A stretch of 64,000 nt of DNA from Streptomyces sp. NBC_01235 (GCF_035989285.1 NZ_CP108513.1:1116001-1180000); one strand, 5' to 3'; numbered from the stretch's first letter, positions 6,985-16,371 are shown. The notes: generated by a model from the sequence alone, not told the origin. Made by a program: numbers and translations.

Positions 6985-9432
6985 ATGGCACAGGGCACGG
7001 TCCAGGTGACGCACACCGGCACATCGAGGTGGCGGCGCCGCACGGGTGAGTACGCATCGCTCGCCGCCGCCCTGGAGGCCGCGGCCGAGGGCGACGTCCT
7101 CACCATCGCCCCCGGCACCTATCGGGAGAACCTCGTGGTACAGCGGTCGGTGACCCTGCGCGGCCCCGAGGGCTCCCCCGGTTCCGTGCGCCTCGCGCCC
7201 TTGGACGGGGTGCCGCTGACCGTGCGTGCCTCGGCGGTGGTGCAGGACCTGCACGTGGAGGGCCAGGACGCGGCGGCGCCCGCGGTGCTCGTCGAGGAAG
7301 GCACGCCGGAACTGCTGGACCTGCGGATCGTCACGCGGTCCGCGGCGGGCATCGAGGTGCGCGGCAGCGCGCGCCCGACGGTGCGGCGCTGCACGGTCGA
7401 CAATCCCGCGGGCATCGGCATCGCCGTGGTCGACGGCGGTGGCGGTGTCTTCGAGGAGTGCGAGGTCGTCGCGGCGGGCCAGGCCGGGGTCGCGGTGCGC
7501 GGGGGCGCCCATCCCCGGCTGGAGCGCTGCCGGGTGCACCACACCTCGGGCGCGGGCCTGAGCGCGACCGGCGACAACTCGGCGCTGGAAGCAGTGGGTT
7601 GCGAGGTCTACGAGGTCAGGGGCAGCGGCGTGCAGATCACCGCCCGGGCCACCGCGCACCTCACCGACTGCGATGTGCACCGCACCACCGCCGACGGCGT
7701 CACCCTCGACACGGACGCCGTGCTCACCCTGGCCGACTGCCGTATCCACGACATCCCGGAGAACGCGGTCGACCTGCGCTCCCGCTCCGTCCTGACGCTG
7801 ACCCGCACGACGGTGCGTCAGTTCGGGCGCAACGGGCTGTCGGTGTGGGACCCGGGCACGCGCGTGGACGCCAACCAGTGCGAGATCTTCGACAGCACCG
7901 GCGACTACCCGGCCGTCTGGGTCAGCGACGGCGCCACCGCGGTCCTCGACTCCTGCCGGGTGCACGACGTGCCGGACGCCCTGTTCGTCCTCGACCGCGG
8001 CTCGCGCGCGGACGTCGTCGACAGCGACCTCTCCCAGGTCCGCAACACGGCTGTGTCGGTGAGCGACGGCGCGACCGCCCAGCTCGACGACTGCCGGATC
8101 CGGGACGCGGCGACCGGCGCCTGGTTCCGCGACCACGGCAGCGGCGGCACCCTCAACAACTGCACCGTGGACAGCACCCAGACCGGCGTGATCGTCACCA
8201 AGGGCGCCGACCCCACCGTCGAGCGCTGCACGGTCGACTCCCCCGCCGAGGCCGGGTTCTACGTGTCGGCCGGCGGGCGTGGCAGTTTCCTGAACTGCCG
8301 GGTGACCAACAGCGGCGGTTACGGCTTCCACGTGATAGACGGCAGTCGTACGACGCTGCGGAAGTGCCGGACGGAGCGCTGCGCGCGCGGCGGCTACGAG
8401 TTCGCGGACGCCGGGGCGGACGCCACGGCCGGTTCCGGACCCCTGGTCGAGGACTGCACCAGTGACGAGAGCGCGGGCGTGCGGATCCCAGGGGCCGCGG
8501 CGGTGCCGGAGACGGCTGTGCAGACGACCGCCCAGTCGCCCGGTCTGCTCGGTGTGATCCCCGAGCAGCGCGTCACCGTGCCGGAAGCGCAGCAGGCCGC
8601 CGCCGAGCCTCAGACGTCGGTGCGGTCCTCCAAGGACGTGCTCGGCGAACTTGACACGCTGGTAGGCCTGGAGAGCGTCAAGCGTGAGGTGCGGGCCCTC
8701 ATCGACATGATCGAGGTGGGCCGGCGCCGGCAGCAGGCCGGGCTCAAGGCGGCCTCCGTCAAGCGCCATCTGGTCTTCACCGGCTCCCCCGGCACCGGCA
8801 AGACGACGGTCGCGCGTCTCTACGGCGAGATCCTCGCCGCCCTCGACGTCCTGGAGAAGGGCCACCTCGTCGAGGTGTCCCGCGTCGACCTGGTCGGCGA
8901 GCACATCGGCTCGACGGCGATCCGCACCCAGGAGGCCTTCCAACGGGCGCACGGCGGTGTGCTCTTCATCGACGAGGCGTACGCGCTGTCGCCGGAGGAC
9001 GCGGGGCGGGACTTCGGCAAGGAGGCCATCGACACCCTCGTGAAACTGATGGAGGACCAGCGGGACGCCGTGGTCGTGATCGTGGCGGGCTACACGGCCG
9101 AGATGGAGCGGTTCCTCTCGGTCAACCCCGGAGTCGCGTCCCGTTTCTCACGGACCATCACCTTCGGTGACTACGGCCCCGACGAGCTGCTGCGGATCGT
9201 CGAGCAGCAGGCCGAGGAGCACGAGTACCGGCTCGGTCCGGGCACCGCGGACGCCCTGCTGAAGTACTTCACGGAGCTCCCGAAGGGCCCCGCCTTCGGT
9301 AACGGGCGTACCGCGCGGCAGACGTTCGAGGCGATGGTCGAGCGGCACGCGAGCCGGGTGGCCCAGGTGGCGGAGCCGAACAAGGACGACCTGACGCTGC
9401 TGTATGCGGAGGACCTCCCCGAGCTGCCCTGA
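6985..9432 (+). CDS. Right-handed parallel beta-helix / AAA+ ATPase fusion (CbxX/EccA-type)
   Basis: 815 residues. About residues 25-500 are pectate-lyase-like beta-helix repeats, with a Cys recurring at an equivalent place in about a dozen rungs (RRCTVD, EECEVV, ERCRVH, TDCDVH, ADCRIH, DSCRVH, DDCRIR, NNCTVD). After a linker (~505-545) comes a CbxX/CfqX-type AAA+ domain: LVGLESVKREV, Walker A GSPGTGKT (~598-605), Walker B VLFIDEAYAL and RFSRTITF. Similar AAA+ domains occur in CbbX and type VII secretion EccA. No ESX gene is nearby. It is probably a cytoplasmic remodelling ATPase with a beta-helix docking arm; partner unknown. The ATG at 6985 begins MAQGTVQV; upstream codons look non-coding. 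Confidence 0.85.
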   Translation: MAQGTVQVTHTGTSRWRRRTGEYASLAAALEAAAEGDVLTIAPGTYRENLVVQRSVTLRGPEGSPGSVRLAPLDGVPLTVRASAVVQDLHVEGQDAAAPAVLVEEGTPELLDLRIVTRSAAGIEVRGSARPTVRRCTVDNPAGIGIAVVDGGGGVFEECEVVAAGQAGVAVRGGAHPRLERCRVHHTSGAGLSATGDNSALEAVGCEVYEVRGSGVQITARATAHLTDCDVHRTTADGVTLDTDAVLTLADCRIHDIPENAVDLRSRSVLTLTRTTVRQFGRNGLSVWDPGTRVDANQCEIFDSTGDYPAVWVSDGATAVLDSCRVHDVPDALFVLDRGSRADVVDSDLSQVRNTAVSVSDGATAQLDDCRIRDAATGAWFRDHGSGGTLNNCTVDSTQTGVIVTKGADPTVERCTVDSPAEAGFYVSAGGRGSFLNCRVTNSGGYGFHVIDGSRTTLRKCRTERCARGGYEFADAGADATAGSGPLVEDCTSDESAGVRIPGAAAVPETAVQTTAQSPGLLGVIPEQRVTVPEAQQAAAEPQTSVRSSKDVLGELDTLVGLESVKREVRALIDMIEVGRRRQQAGLKAASVKRHLVFTGSPGTGKTTVARLYGEILAALDVLEKGHLVEVSRVDLVGEHIGSTAIRTQEAFQRAHGGVLFIDEAYALSPEDAGRDFGKEAIDTLVKLMEDQRDAVVVIVAGYTAEMERFLSVNPGVASRFSRTITFGDYGPDELLRIVEQQAEEHEYRLGPGTADALLKYFTELPKGPAFGNGRTARQTFEAMVERHASRVAQVAEPNKDDLTLLYAEDLPELP

Positions 9433-9437
9433 CCGGC

Positions 9438-12400
9438 TCATGTGCGCTGCACGGGAACCTCCGGTCGCAGCCGCCCCAGCAGCAGCTCGCGTTCCTCCAC
9501 GAACGCCGGGTCGGCCTGGTAGTCGGAGTGGCCCAGGATGGGCGAGGGCAGCGGGTGATCCGCGGTGCGGCCGTACGCCAGCGGGTCCGCGAGGGGCTCG
9601 CGGTCCACCTGGGGACCGCACTCGTCACCGGAGAGCCGTACGGGGCCGCCGATGGGGTCGGTGGGCCGGTACAGGTTGCGCCAGCAGTCGATGTCCTCGT
9701 GCAGGGCGGCGAGCGCGGCCGGGCCGAAGTGCGCCGGGAACCAGCGTCCGTAGAGCCGCTCGATCGGGGAACCGTAGGTGAGCAGGGCGACCCGTTTGCG
9801 GTCGGAGGGCTTCAGCTGCCAGGCCGCGGCGGCCGCGAGGACGCTGCCCTGGGAGTGGCCTGAGATGACGAGGCGCCCGCCGGTGGCACGCGTCCAGGTG
9901 GCCATGCGCCAGGTCAGATCGGGTACCGCGCGCTCGGCGTAGCAGGGCGGGGCGAAGGGGTGTGCGGCGCGCGGCCAGAAGGTGCCGACGTCCCAGAGGA
10001 TGCCGATGGTGCGCCGCGCGGAGGCGTCCTTGTAGGCGCGTCGGCCCCAGGTGACGAACAGGACGAAGCCGAGCCCGATGAGCCAGGAGCCCAGCGCCTG
10101 AGCGGTCTGGGCCGCTCCGTGCACGAAGGGCTGGGCCGTCTCCCCGGCCCGGACCGGGGTCTTCCCGGTGCCGAGGGCGCCGACGATCGCGCCCGCGCCC
10201 AGGACCAGGGTCGCGGTGGAGGTGACGGCGACGAGCAGGGGTGCGCGGTCGGTGAGCGTGGCCAGGGCACGGGCGCGGGCGATACGGCGGGTGCGGGCCG
10301 GGTCTCCGGGCTCCACGTCGTACTCCCGGACCACCTTGTCCTGCTCGGCCCGGGTCAGCAGCCAGGTCAGCCGGCCGAGCAGCCCGCACAGCACCAGCAG
10401 GACCAGGAGCAGCACGGGGATCACGGACGCCTGCCAGGTCAAGAGCACGGGCGGGCCGTCGAGGGAGGTCCCGGTGCCGTCCAGCCAGTCCGACACCCGC
10501 TGCGACACACCGCCCGACATGACCCCGCCCAGAGCGCAGGCCAAGAGCGCGACCGCGGGCCCACCGAGCCCCCGCAGGGCGCACCGATCCCGTCGTCCGA
10601 CGCCGGCTCCGCCCAGGCGCCCCGGCGCGGACCCCGCCGACGGGCCATGGACAGCCCCACCTGCCCCCTCCGCCCCGGACACCCTGCCCGGGACAGCAGC
10701 GGCCTCGCCCAAGCCGGGCGCCCCGGCCCCTCCAGCAGAGACGACGGCACCCCCACCAAAGGCACCCGACGCGGGCACCCTGCCCGGGACAGCAGCGGCC
10801 CCACCCAGGTCAGCCGCCCCAGCCCCTCCACCAGAGACGACGGCACCGCCGTCAAAGGCACCCGACGCGGGCACCCTGCCCGGGACAGCAGCGGCCCCAC
10901 CCAGGTCAGCCGCCCCAGCCCCTCCACCAGAGACGACGGCACCGCCGTCAAAGGCACCCGACGCGGGCACCCTGCCCGGGACAGCAGCGGCCCCACCCAG
11001 GTCAGGCGCCCCAGCCCGTCCACCAGAGACGACGGCACCCCCACTCGACTCACCCGACCCGGCTCCCCCCGCCGAAGCGGCAGCACCCCTGTCGGAGTCC
11101 ACCGGCGCGGAGCGTCCCTTCCCGGATACGACGCCCTCCGCCGAGGCCTCTGAGACGGATGCCTCCGGCGGAAGGACAACCGCCCCACCTGAGGCACCCG
11201 GTCCCGTCGACCTTGCCGCGGCGATCGCACCCCCGCCCGAGGCCCCCGGCCGCGAACGCCCTTCACCGGGTACGACGCCACCGCCCGAGCCTCCCTCCAC
11301 GGATACGCCCAGCGGAAGATCAGCAGCCCCGCCCACGTCACCCGGCTCCGATGCCCCCACCGATTCGACGGCTGCTCCGGCCGGGTCCCCCGCCCCGGAG
11401 CGCGCCTCCCGCGGGGCGGTGGGCACGACAGTGTCGCCGTGCGGCGTGTGCTCCTGGGGGCAGTGGTGCAGGGTGCGGGCGACGACAGCGAGGACGATGA
11501 CCAGGGCGCCCTGGGCGAGGGCGAGGCCGCCGAACGTCGCGTCGCCCGGGAGTCGGCCCTCGGAGTGCCAGCCGGGGCGGTCCCACCCGGCGTACACCAG
11601 CGTGAGGGCGAGCAGGACGAGGGCGGCCAGCGGGAGGCGGTGTACGAGGTGGGCGTCGAGGCGGCGGTCCAGCCGGCGCTCGCTGCGGCCCCGGCGGCAC
11701 ACCACCCACACGGTGGCCAGCGCGCCGACGACCAGTGACACCTCCAGCAGCCGGCCGAGCGTGTCCAGGAGGGCGGAGCCGCCGGGCCTGCGGTCCTGGC
11801 GTACGGCCGCCGTGCCGACCGCCGCGGCGACCGTCAGCAGTCCCGCCGCCGTGTGCGCCGCGCGGAGGCGGGCCACCAGGCGGCGCCCGTACCAGAAGCC
11901 GGGTCGGCCGAGTGCGGTGTGACCGGGTCCGTTCTCGGGTTCGGGCGTGCGGTCGAGGGGTTCCTGGGACTCGTAGGCCCGCCAGGTGCGGTGGGAGAGG
12001 TACCAGAGGAGGCCGGTGAGGGCGGTCGGGACCAGGGCCGCGAGGGCGAGGCGGCGGCCGGGCAGGCTCCACCAGCCGTGGTTCGAGACCGCCGGGGAGA
12101 GGAAGCCCAGCCAGGAGTGGCGCTCGGCGCACTCGGGCGTGCCCGCGCACTGCCAGGCCGTCAGGTCGAGGGCGACCTCGCAGGCCGCGGCGACGAGCAG
12201 CACCGTCAGGCTCAGTGCCGCGAGCCGCACCAGCAGCCCGTACAGACGCACCGTGCGGACGCGTTCCCGGGCAGCGGGGCGCATCCAGTGGGCGAGGTTG
12301 ACGACCATGAACGGCAGCAGCAACAGCCACAGGGCGCGCGTTCCGTTGCCGGAGGTGAGGTTGGACCAGACGTAGGCCTCGGGGACCGGAGCGTCGCGGC

Positions 12401-12581
12401 CGCGGTCGTCGCCGGGGCCGGTGTCCGCGGTGACGTCGTCGGCGCGCCGGTAGACGGCCGCCGTGTCGTCGCCGGTGATCCGCACCGTGCGTGGATCGTT
12501 CAGCATCTTCTCGGGCGTGGCGCCACCCACACCGTGAACCAGGAGTTCCAGGGCCGTTCTGTCCGCAGAGGCACGTTCCAC
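9438..12581 (-). CDS. Large multi-pass membrane protein with split alpha/beta-hydrolase motifs
   Basis: 1047 residues. LLVHGVGG near residue 13 is the His-Gly oxyanion motif of alpha/beta hydrolases, and GGRLVISGHSQGSV near 905 is a nucleophile elbow (Ser). Between them lie about eight membrane helices in two groups, separated by a Gly/Ala/Val/Ser-rich insert (~residues 400-650) containing near-identical 32-residue repeats. DPIGG and a late His (ILGHSDY) could complete the catalytic site. Inferred: a membrane-embedded lipase-like protein of unknown substrate. The GTG at 12581 is chosen because GGGGGAA is properly spaced. It converges with the AAA+ gene, 5 bp between stops. Confidence 0.7.
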   Translation of the reverse strand: MERASADRTALELLVHGVGGATPEKMLNDPRTVRITGDDTAAVYRRADDVTADTGPGDDRGRDAPVPEAYVWSNLTSGNGTRALWLLLLPFMVVNLAHWMRPAARERVRTVRLYGLLVRLAALSLTVLLVAAACEVALDLTAWQCAGTPECAERHSWLGFLSPAVSNHGWWSLPGRRLALAALVPTALTGLLWYLSHRTWRAYESQEPLDRTPEPENGPGHTALGRPGFWYGRRLVARLRAAHTAAGLLTVAAAVGTAAVRQDRRPGGSALLDTLGRLLEVSLVVGALATVWVVCRRGRSERRLDRRLDAHLVHRLPLAALVLLALTLVYAGWDRPGWHSEGRLPGDATFGGLALAQGALVIVLAVVARTLHHCPQEHTPHGDTVVPTAPREARSGAGDPAGAAVESVGASEPGDVGGAADLPLGVSVEGGSGGGVVPGEGRSRPGASGGGAIAAARSTGPGASGGAVVLPPEASVSEASAEGVVSGKGRSAPVDSDRGAAASAGGAGSGESSGGAVVSGGRAGAPDLGGAAAVPGRVPASGAFDGGAVVSGGGAGAADLGGAAAVPGRVPASGAFDGGAVVSGGGAGAADLGGAAAVPGRVPASGAFGGGAVVSAGGAGAPGLGEAAAVPGRVSGAEGAGGAVHGPSAGSAPGRLGGAGVGRRDRCALRGLGGPAVALLACALGGVMSGGVSQRVSDWLDGTGTSLDGPPVLLTWQASVIPVLLLVLLVLCGLLGRLTWLLTRAEQDKVVREYDVEPGDPARTRRIARARALATLTDRAPLLVAVTSTATLVLGAGAIVGALGTGKTPVRAGETAQPFVHGAAQTAQALGSWLIGLGFVLFVTWGRRAYKDASARRTIGILWDVGTFWPRAAHPFAPPCYAERAVPDLTWRMATWTRATGGRLVISGHSQGSVLAAAAAWQLKPSDRKRVALLTYGSPIERLYGRWFPAHFGPAALAALHEDIDCWRNLYRPTDPIGGPVRLSGDECGPQVDREPLADPLAYGRTADHPLPSPILGHSDYQADPAFVEERELLLGRLRPEVPVQRT
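10665..11048. repeat. 96-bp tandem repeat, about four copies, inside a coding region
   Basis: Copies begin at about 10665, 10761, 10857 and 10953, each 96 bp. The last three are nearly identical and the first is diverged. Because 96 is divisible by 3, each copy encodes 32 residues on the minus strand (SGAFDGGAVVSGGGAGAADL and following), so copy-number change would not break the frame. Further degraded units flank the array. Confidence 0.9.
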
Positions 12582-12861
12582 TGTTCGCACTTCCCCCGTG
12601 ACACGCCTTCGACATGTGTCCGTGCGGGCATAAGGATCGCCGTTTCGCAGGCGTGATACACCTCCCGTCACGGAATCTCCCCGGGCCGTGTGACAAACAC
12701 CGACCCCCCCGTCAATGGCATGCGCGCGTCGGGGTGGTGGCTCAGCTGTGTGCGGGCCGTGCGAGGATGGGACGCCCGCACACCGGCGTCGGGGAGAATG
12801 TCCTCGTCACAGCAGGTGAGCGGGCCTGTCGGACGGCTTGAGGGAAAGGACCGGAGCGTAC

Positions 12862-13692
12862 GTGAGTGAGAATCAGAACCTCCTCGCGGAGCAGCGCCGC
12901 GCCCTGATCCTGGACGAGGTACGGCGTCGTGGCGGCGTCCGGGTCAACGAGCTGACCCGAAAGCTCGGCGTGTCGGACATGACGGTGCGCCGTGATCTCG
13001 ACGCGCTGGCGCGGCAGGGCGTCCTGGAGAAGGTGCACGGCGGCGCGGTGCCGGTCGTGGAGGCGAGCACCCACGAACCGGGCTTCGAGGCGAAGTCGGG
13101 CCTGGAGCTGACCGCCAAGGAGGACATCGCGAAGGCCGCGGCGGAACTCGTCGCCCCGGGCAGCGCCATCGCGCTGTCGGGCGGTACGACGACGTACGCG
13201 CTGGCGCACCACCTGGTGGACGTGCCGGACCTGACCGTGGTGACCAACTCGGTGCGCGTGGCCGACGTCTTCCACATGGCGCAGCGCACCTCGGGCCCAC
13301 GGCAGGGTGCCGCCACGGTCGTGCTGACCGGCGGAGTGCGTACGCCGTCCGACTCGCTGGTGGGCCCGGTCGCCGACCAGGCCATCGCGGCGCTCCACTT
13401 CGACGTGCTGTTCCTCGGCGTGCACGGGATATCGGCCGAGGCCGGTCTGTCGACGCCGAACCTCGCGGAGGCCGAGACCAACCGGCGTCTGGTGCAGTCG
13501 GCACGCCGGGTCGTGGTGGTCGCGGACCACACCAAGTGGGGTGTGGTGGGCCTGAGTTCGTTCGCGGCCCTGGAGCAGGTCGACACGCTGGTGACGGACG
13601 CGGGTCTGCCGGGCGCGGCCCGCGCGGAGATCTCCGAGCATCTGCGGCGGCTGGTGGTCGCGGGCGAGCCCGGTGAGGGTGCAGACATCTGA
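12862..13692 (+). CDS. DeoR/GlpR-family transcriptional regulator
   Basis: 276 residues: N-terminal DeoR winged HTH (RRALILDEVRRRGGVRVNELTRKLGVSDMTVRRDLDAL, LEKVHGGAV) then a DeoR C-terminal sensor domain (AIALSGGTTTYALA, LTVVTNS, LTGGVRTPSDSLVGP, VVADHTKWG). Such proteins usually repress sugar-phosphate genes and release DNA on binding a phosphosugar. The target is not evident; the next gene is an SRPBCC protein. The GTG at 12862 is chosen with GGAG 5 nt upstream. Confidence 0.88.
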   Translation: MSENQNLLAEQRRALILDEVRRRGGVRVNELTRKLGVSDMTVRRDLDALARQGVLEKVHGGAVPVVEASTHEPGFEAKSGLELTAKEDIAKAAAELVAPGSAIALSGGTTTYALAHHLVDVPDLTVVTNSVRVADVFHMAQRTSGPRQGAATVVLTGGVRTPSDSLVGPVADQAIAALHFDVLFLGVHGISAEAGLSTPNLAEAETNRRLVQSARRVVVVADHTKWGVVGLSSFAALEQVDTLVTDAGLPGAARAEISEHLRRLVVAGEPGEGADI

Positions 13693-13749
13693 GGGTGCGG
13701 CGGCTAGGGTGGCGCACCCGTTTTTCCTCGCCATGAGGAGGTTGTGCGC

Positions 13750-14220
13750 ATGGCTCACCGGTTGCGCTCCGAAGGGCTCGACTTCGTCGGGATCGCTCCC
13801 GTACGGCTGGTTTTCGCGCGGGAAGTCGCCGCATCTCCCGAACAGGTCTTCCGCGCGCTCGCCGAGGATGTGTCCGGCTGGGCCGAGTGGTTCCCGGGCG
13901 TGAACTCCATCCAGCCCCTGGACGGCGGTGGGGGGCGTGACGTGCGGCTGGTGGGCGGCGGGCGCTTTCGCGAGACGGTTCTCGTGGCGAAGGAGCCGGA
14001 GGCGTACGCCTACCGCGTGGACGTCACCAACGCGCCGGGCCTGCGGGCGCTGGTCGAGGAGTGGCGACTGAGGCCGGCCGGGGCGGGGACGCGGGTGCAG
14101 TGGACGTTCGCCGCCGACGGCAACAAAGCGTTCCGGGCGGTCCTGCGGGTGGCCCGGGCGGGTCTGGGACGGTCCTTCCGGGACGCTGTGACGCGGCTGG
14201 ACCGGCGGCTCACCTCCTGA
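13750..14220 (+). CDS. SRPBCC (START-like) family protein
   Basis: 156 residues with a polyketide-cyclase/START-like fold: PEQVFRALAEDVSGWAEWFPGV near residue 28, strands in the middle, and a long C-terminal helix (GLGRSFRDAVTRLDRRL). Members bind hydrophobic ligands in a central cavity. The ATG at 13750 is preferred because GAGGAG (13735-13740) is 9 nt upstream; a GTG at 13744 would be too close. It lies 57 bp after the DeoR stop and may be cotranscribed. Confidence 0.8.
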   Translation: MAHRLRSEGLDFVGIAPVRLVFAREVAASPEQVFRALAEDVSGWAEWFPGVNSIQPLDGGGGRDVRLVGGGRFRETVLVAKEPEAYAYRVDVTNAPGLRALVEEWRLRPAGAGTRVQWTFAADGNKAFRAVLRVARAGLGRSFRDAVTRLDRRLTS

Positions 14221-14268
14221 GCGGTACGGCTTGGCAGGCACATCTCAAGAGGTGCGCGACCCTGCGCA

Positions 14269-15453
14269 TCACGCGGGCCACACGCCCGTGGCCAGCAGTG
14301 ACTCGATCGCGGCGGTGTACGGGGCGACGTCCAGGCCCTGCTCGGCGAGCCAGGCGTCGGAATAGTACTTGTCGAGATAGCGGTCGCCCGGGTCGCACAG
14401 CAGGGTGACGACGCTGCCCTGACGCCCGTCGGCGACCATCTCGGCGACGATCTTGAGCGCGCTCCACAGTCCGGTGCCCGTCGAGCCGCCCGCCTTGCGG
14501 CCGATGGCCTGTTCCAGGGCACGTACGGCGGCGACGCTGGCCGCGTCGGGGACCTTCATCATCCGGTCGACGGCGCCGGGCACGAAGCTCGGTTCCATCC
14601 GCGGCCGGCCGATGCCCTCGATGCGCGAGCCGCAGTCGCAGGTGACGTCCGGATCGCCGGTGGTCCAGCCCTCGAAGAAGCAGGAGTTCTCGGGGTCGGC
14701 CACACAGACGCGGGTGTCGCGCTGGGTGTAGTGGACGTAGCGGGCGAGGGTCGCGGAGGTACCGCCGGTACCGGCCGTGGCCACGATCCAGGCGGGCTCC
14801 GGGAACCGCTCCAACTCCAGCTGGCGGAAGATGGATTCGGCGATGTTGTTGTTTCCGCGCCAGTCCGTGGCCCGTTCCGCGTAGGTGAACTGGTCCATGT
14901 AGTGGCCCCCGCCGTCCGCCGCGAGGCGGGCCGACTCCTCGTACATCGTGCGCGGGTCGTCGACGAAGTGGCACTGGCCGCCGTGGAACTCGATCAGGCG
15001 AATCTTCTCGGCGCTCGTCGTACGCGGCATCACGGCGATGAAGGGCACGCCGATCAGCTTGGCGAAGTACGCCTCGGACACTGCCGTCGAACCGCTGGAC
15101 GCCTCGATCACCGGGCGGCCCGGCCGGATCCAGCCGTTGCACAGGCCGTAGAGGAAGAGGGAGCGGGCGAGGCGGTGCTTGAGGCTGCCGGTGGGGTGGG
15201 TCGACTCGTCCTTGAGGTACAGGTCGATGCCCCACTTCTCGGGGAGAGGGAAGCGCAGCAGGTGGGTGTCGGCCGAGCGGTTGGCGTCCGCCTGGACCTT
15301 GCGGACGGCCTCTTTCAGCCAGTCGCGGTAGGTGGTGTCGCTGTGGTCGACGTCGAGGGTGGCGCCGGTCCTGGTGCGCTGGGGGGTGGTCACGGCGGGG
15401 GCTCCTTCAGGCTTCGCGCCGACGGTGGTCCGCGCGGCCGACACATCGATCAT
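14269..15453 (-). CDS. cds1: PLP-dependent L-cysteine desulfhydrase (Cds1-like)
   Basis: 394 residues of the cysteine synthase/CBS fold. The internal run [12 protein letters not shown]...[26 protein letters not shown] and [32 protein letters not shown] closely resembles mycobacterial Cds1, which splits cysteine to sulfide, pyruvate and ammonia. The PLP lysine is in SLKHRLA; GTGGTS is the phosphate loop. A C-terminal cysteine-containing stretch ([14 protein letters not shown]) is also Cds1-like. Two similar starts exist: ATG 15453 after GGAAGG and ATG 15483 after AAAGG. The shorter is given; the extra ten residues are basic and not conserved in memory of the family. Confidence 0.85.
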   Translation of the reverse strand: MIDVSAARTTVGAKPEGAPAVTTPQRTRTGATLDVDHSDTTYRDWLKEAVRKVQADANRSADTHLLRFPLPEKWGIDLYLKDESTHPTGSLKHRLARSLFLYGLCNGWIRPGRPVIEASSGSTAVSEAYFAKLIGVPFIAVMPRTTSAEKIRLIEFHGGQCHFVDDPRTMYEESARLAADGGGHYMDQFTYAERATDWRGNNNIAESIFRQLELERFPEPAWIVATAGTGGTSATLARYVHYTQRDTRVCVADPENSCFFEGWTTGDPDVTCDCGSRIEGIGRPRMEPSFVPGAVDRMMKVPDAASVAAVRALEQAIGRKAGGSTGTGLWSALKIVAEMVADGRQGSVVTLLCDPGDRYLDKYYSDAWLAEQGLDVAPYTAAIESLLATGVWPA

Positions 15454-15491
15454 AAACACCTTCCGCACGCTTCTCACCTGCATAAACACAC

Positions 15492-15508
15492 CTTTGAGGG
15501 CCTCAAAG
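15492..15508 (-). promoter_or_regulatory. Inverted repeat over the upstream SD of the cds1-like gene
   Basis: CTTTGAG-GGC-CTCAAAG is a perfect 7-bp inverted repeat directly upstream of the alternative start at 15483, and its last bases form the AAAGG ribosome site. It could be an operator or a small hairpin masking translation. No regulator is identified. Confidence 0.45.
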
Positions 15509-15831
15509 CCGGCCCTGGGGAGCGGGTGCGGGCGCTGGGGGGGCGCATTCGCGCGAGTGCTCCGGGCGGGTGGCGCCGGGGCGCCGTGCGCACTGGTGCT
15601 CGACGCCGGGCACGGGCAGACTGCACCGGGTCGGGCGAAGGTCCCGGACGGGGTGAACGCCCCGGTCCGGCGGCGGGTCCCGGACAGGGTGAAGGACCCG
15701 GTCCGGCGGCGGGTCCCGGACGGGGGCGCACACTGGGTCACGAGGACGAGTTCGATCACGACGCGGGCTGGATCACGCCCCACGCGGGCGCAGGGTCCGG
15801 CTCGCCCAGGCGCACAAGGGGGCGGGGAGGC
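15509..15831. other. Intergenic region, no convincing gene
   Basis: Between the cds1-like gene and the small + strand gene. Reading frames here are open only because of high GC and repetition. It contains the 36-bp repeat listed separately; a GGGGAGG SD for the next gene ends it. Confidence 0.5.
15641..15730. repeat. 36-bp tandem repeat, ~2.5 copies, intergenic
   Basis: GTCCCGGAC starts at 15641, 15677 and 15713, giving a 36-bp period with a few substitutions (GGTGAACGCC versus GGTGAAGGAC). It is a small non-coding GC-rich array; role unknown. Confidence 0.75.
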
Positions 15832-16155
15832 ATGGCGGAGCCGGAGTTCACGGCTACGGGCGTGCGCATCGGGAAGCGGCTGCGCTCGCTCACCCGGGCC
15901 GGTCAGGTCCGGATCAGCGACGGCAGGCTGGAGCTGCTGACCAGCTACGGCAGCGAGATCGACAGCGCGCCCGTGCAGGCGGTCCGCGCCTCCAAGCCCT
16001 GGTTCGCCCCGGAGGACCGGGCGCTGGCCGATGTCAACGGCACGCGCTATCTGCTGACCCTGGGTGACCACGACCCGGCACCGGGCGAGCCCGGGCCACC
16101 CGCGGCGCGCCGCTTCATCGAGGCCGTGCGCAGGGCGGCGGGACGCGGCGGCTGA
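15832..16155 (+). CDS. Conserved small protein of unknown function
   Basis: 107 residues, [29 protein letters not shown]..., mixed alpha/beta with no signal peptide or membrane helix. Beta-strand-rich first half ([26 protein letters not shown]) looks like a PH-like fold but this is weak. A strong SD (GGGGAGG) precedes ATG 15832. The family is not recognised beyond being Streptomyces-typical in composition. Confidence 0.65.
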   Translation: MAEPEFTATGVRIGKRLRSLTRAGQVRISDGRLELLTSYGSEIDSAPVQAVRASKPWFAPEDRALADVNGTRYLLTLGDHDPAPGEPGPPAARRFIEAVRRAAGRGG

Positions 16156-16371
16156 GCCGGCACAGAGGGGCGGCCCGACTGCGTGGCCGGATCACCGCGA
16201 GTTGCGGCACCGCGACCACTGGGTCACTCTGGTCTCACGTCACTCTGGGTTTACCGGCGATAACGCTGCGAACCAGCCCGCCGGCCACGACAGCAGGCGG
16301 CCGCCTTGTGCAGACGCTCTGCTCGATCCGAACTCCGTGTTCTTCCGGACCTCAGTCGGGGAGTCGCAGCC

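Noticed and set aside
6397..8952. 851-residue open frame on the minus strand
   Set aside because: Exact antisense shadow of the beta-helix/AAA+ gene; composition Arg/Gly/Pro-rich with no domain and no promoter, unlike the + strand motifs.
10665..11048. Repeat considered as a CRISPR array
   Set aside because: 96-bp units with no variable spacers, inside a coding frame, and no cas genes.
10168..11922. Proline/threonine-rich 584-residue frame on the + strand
   Set aside because: Arises from the 96-bp repeat and high GC opposite the membrane-protein gene; the minus strand has helices, GHSQG and a proper SD.
12742..14241. Long minus-strand frame across the DeoR and SRPBCC genes
   Set aside because: Spans two well-supported + strand genes with SDs and known folds; no family features of its own.
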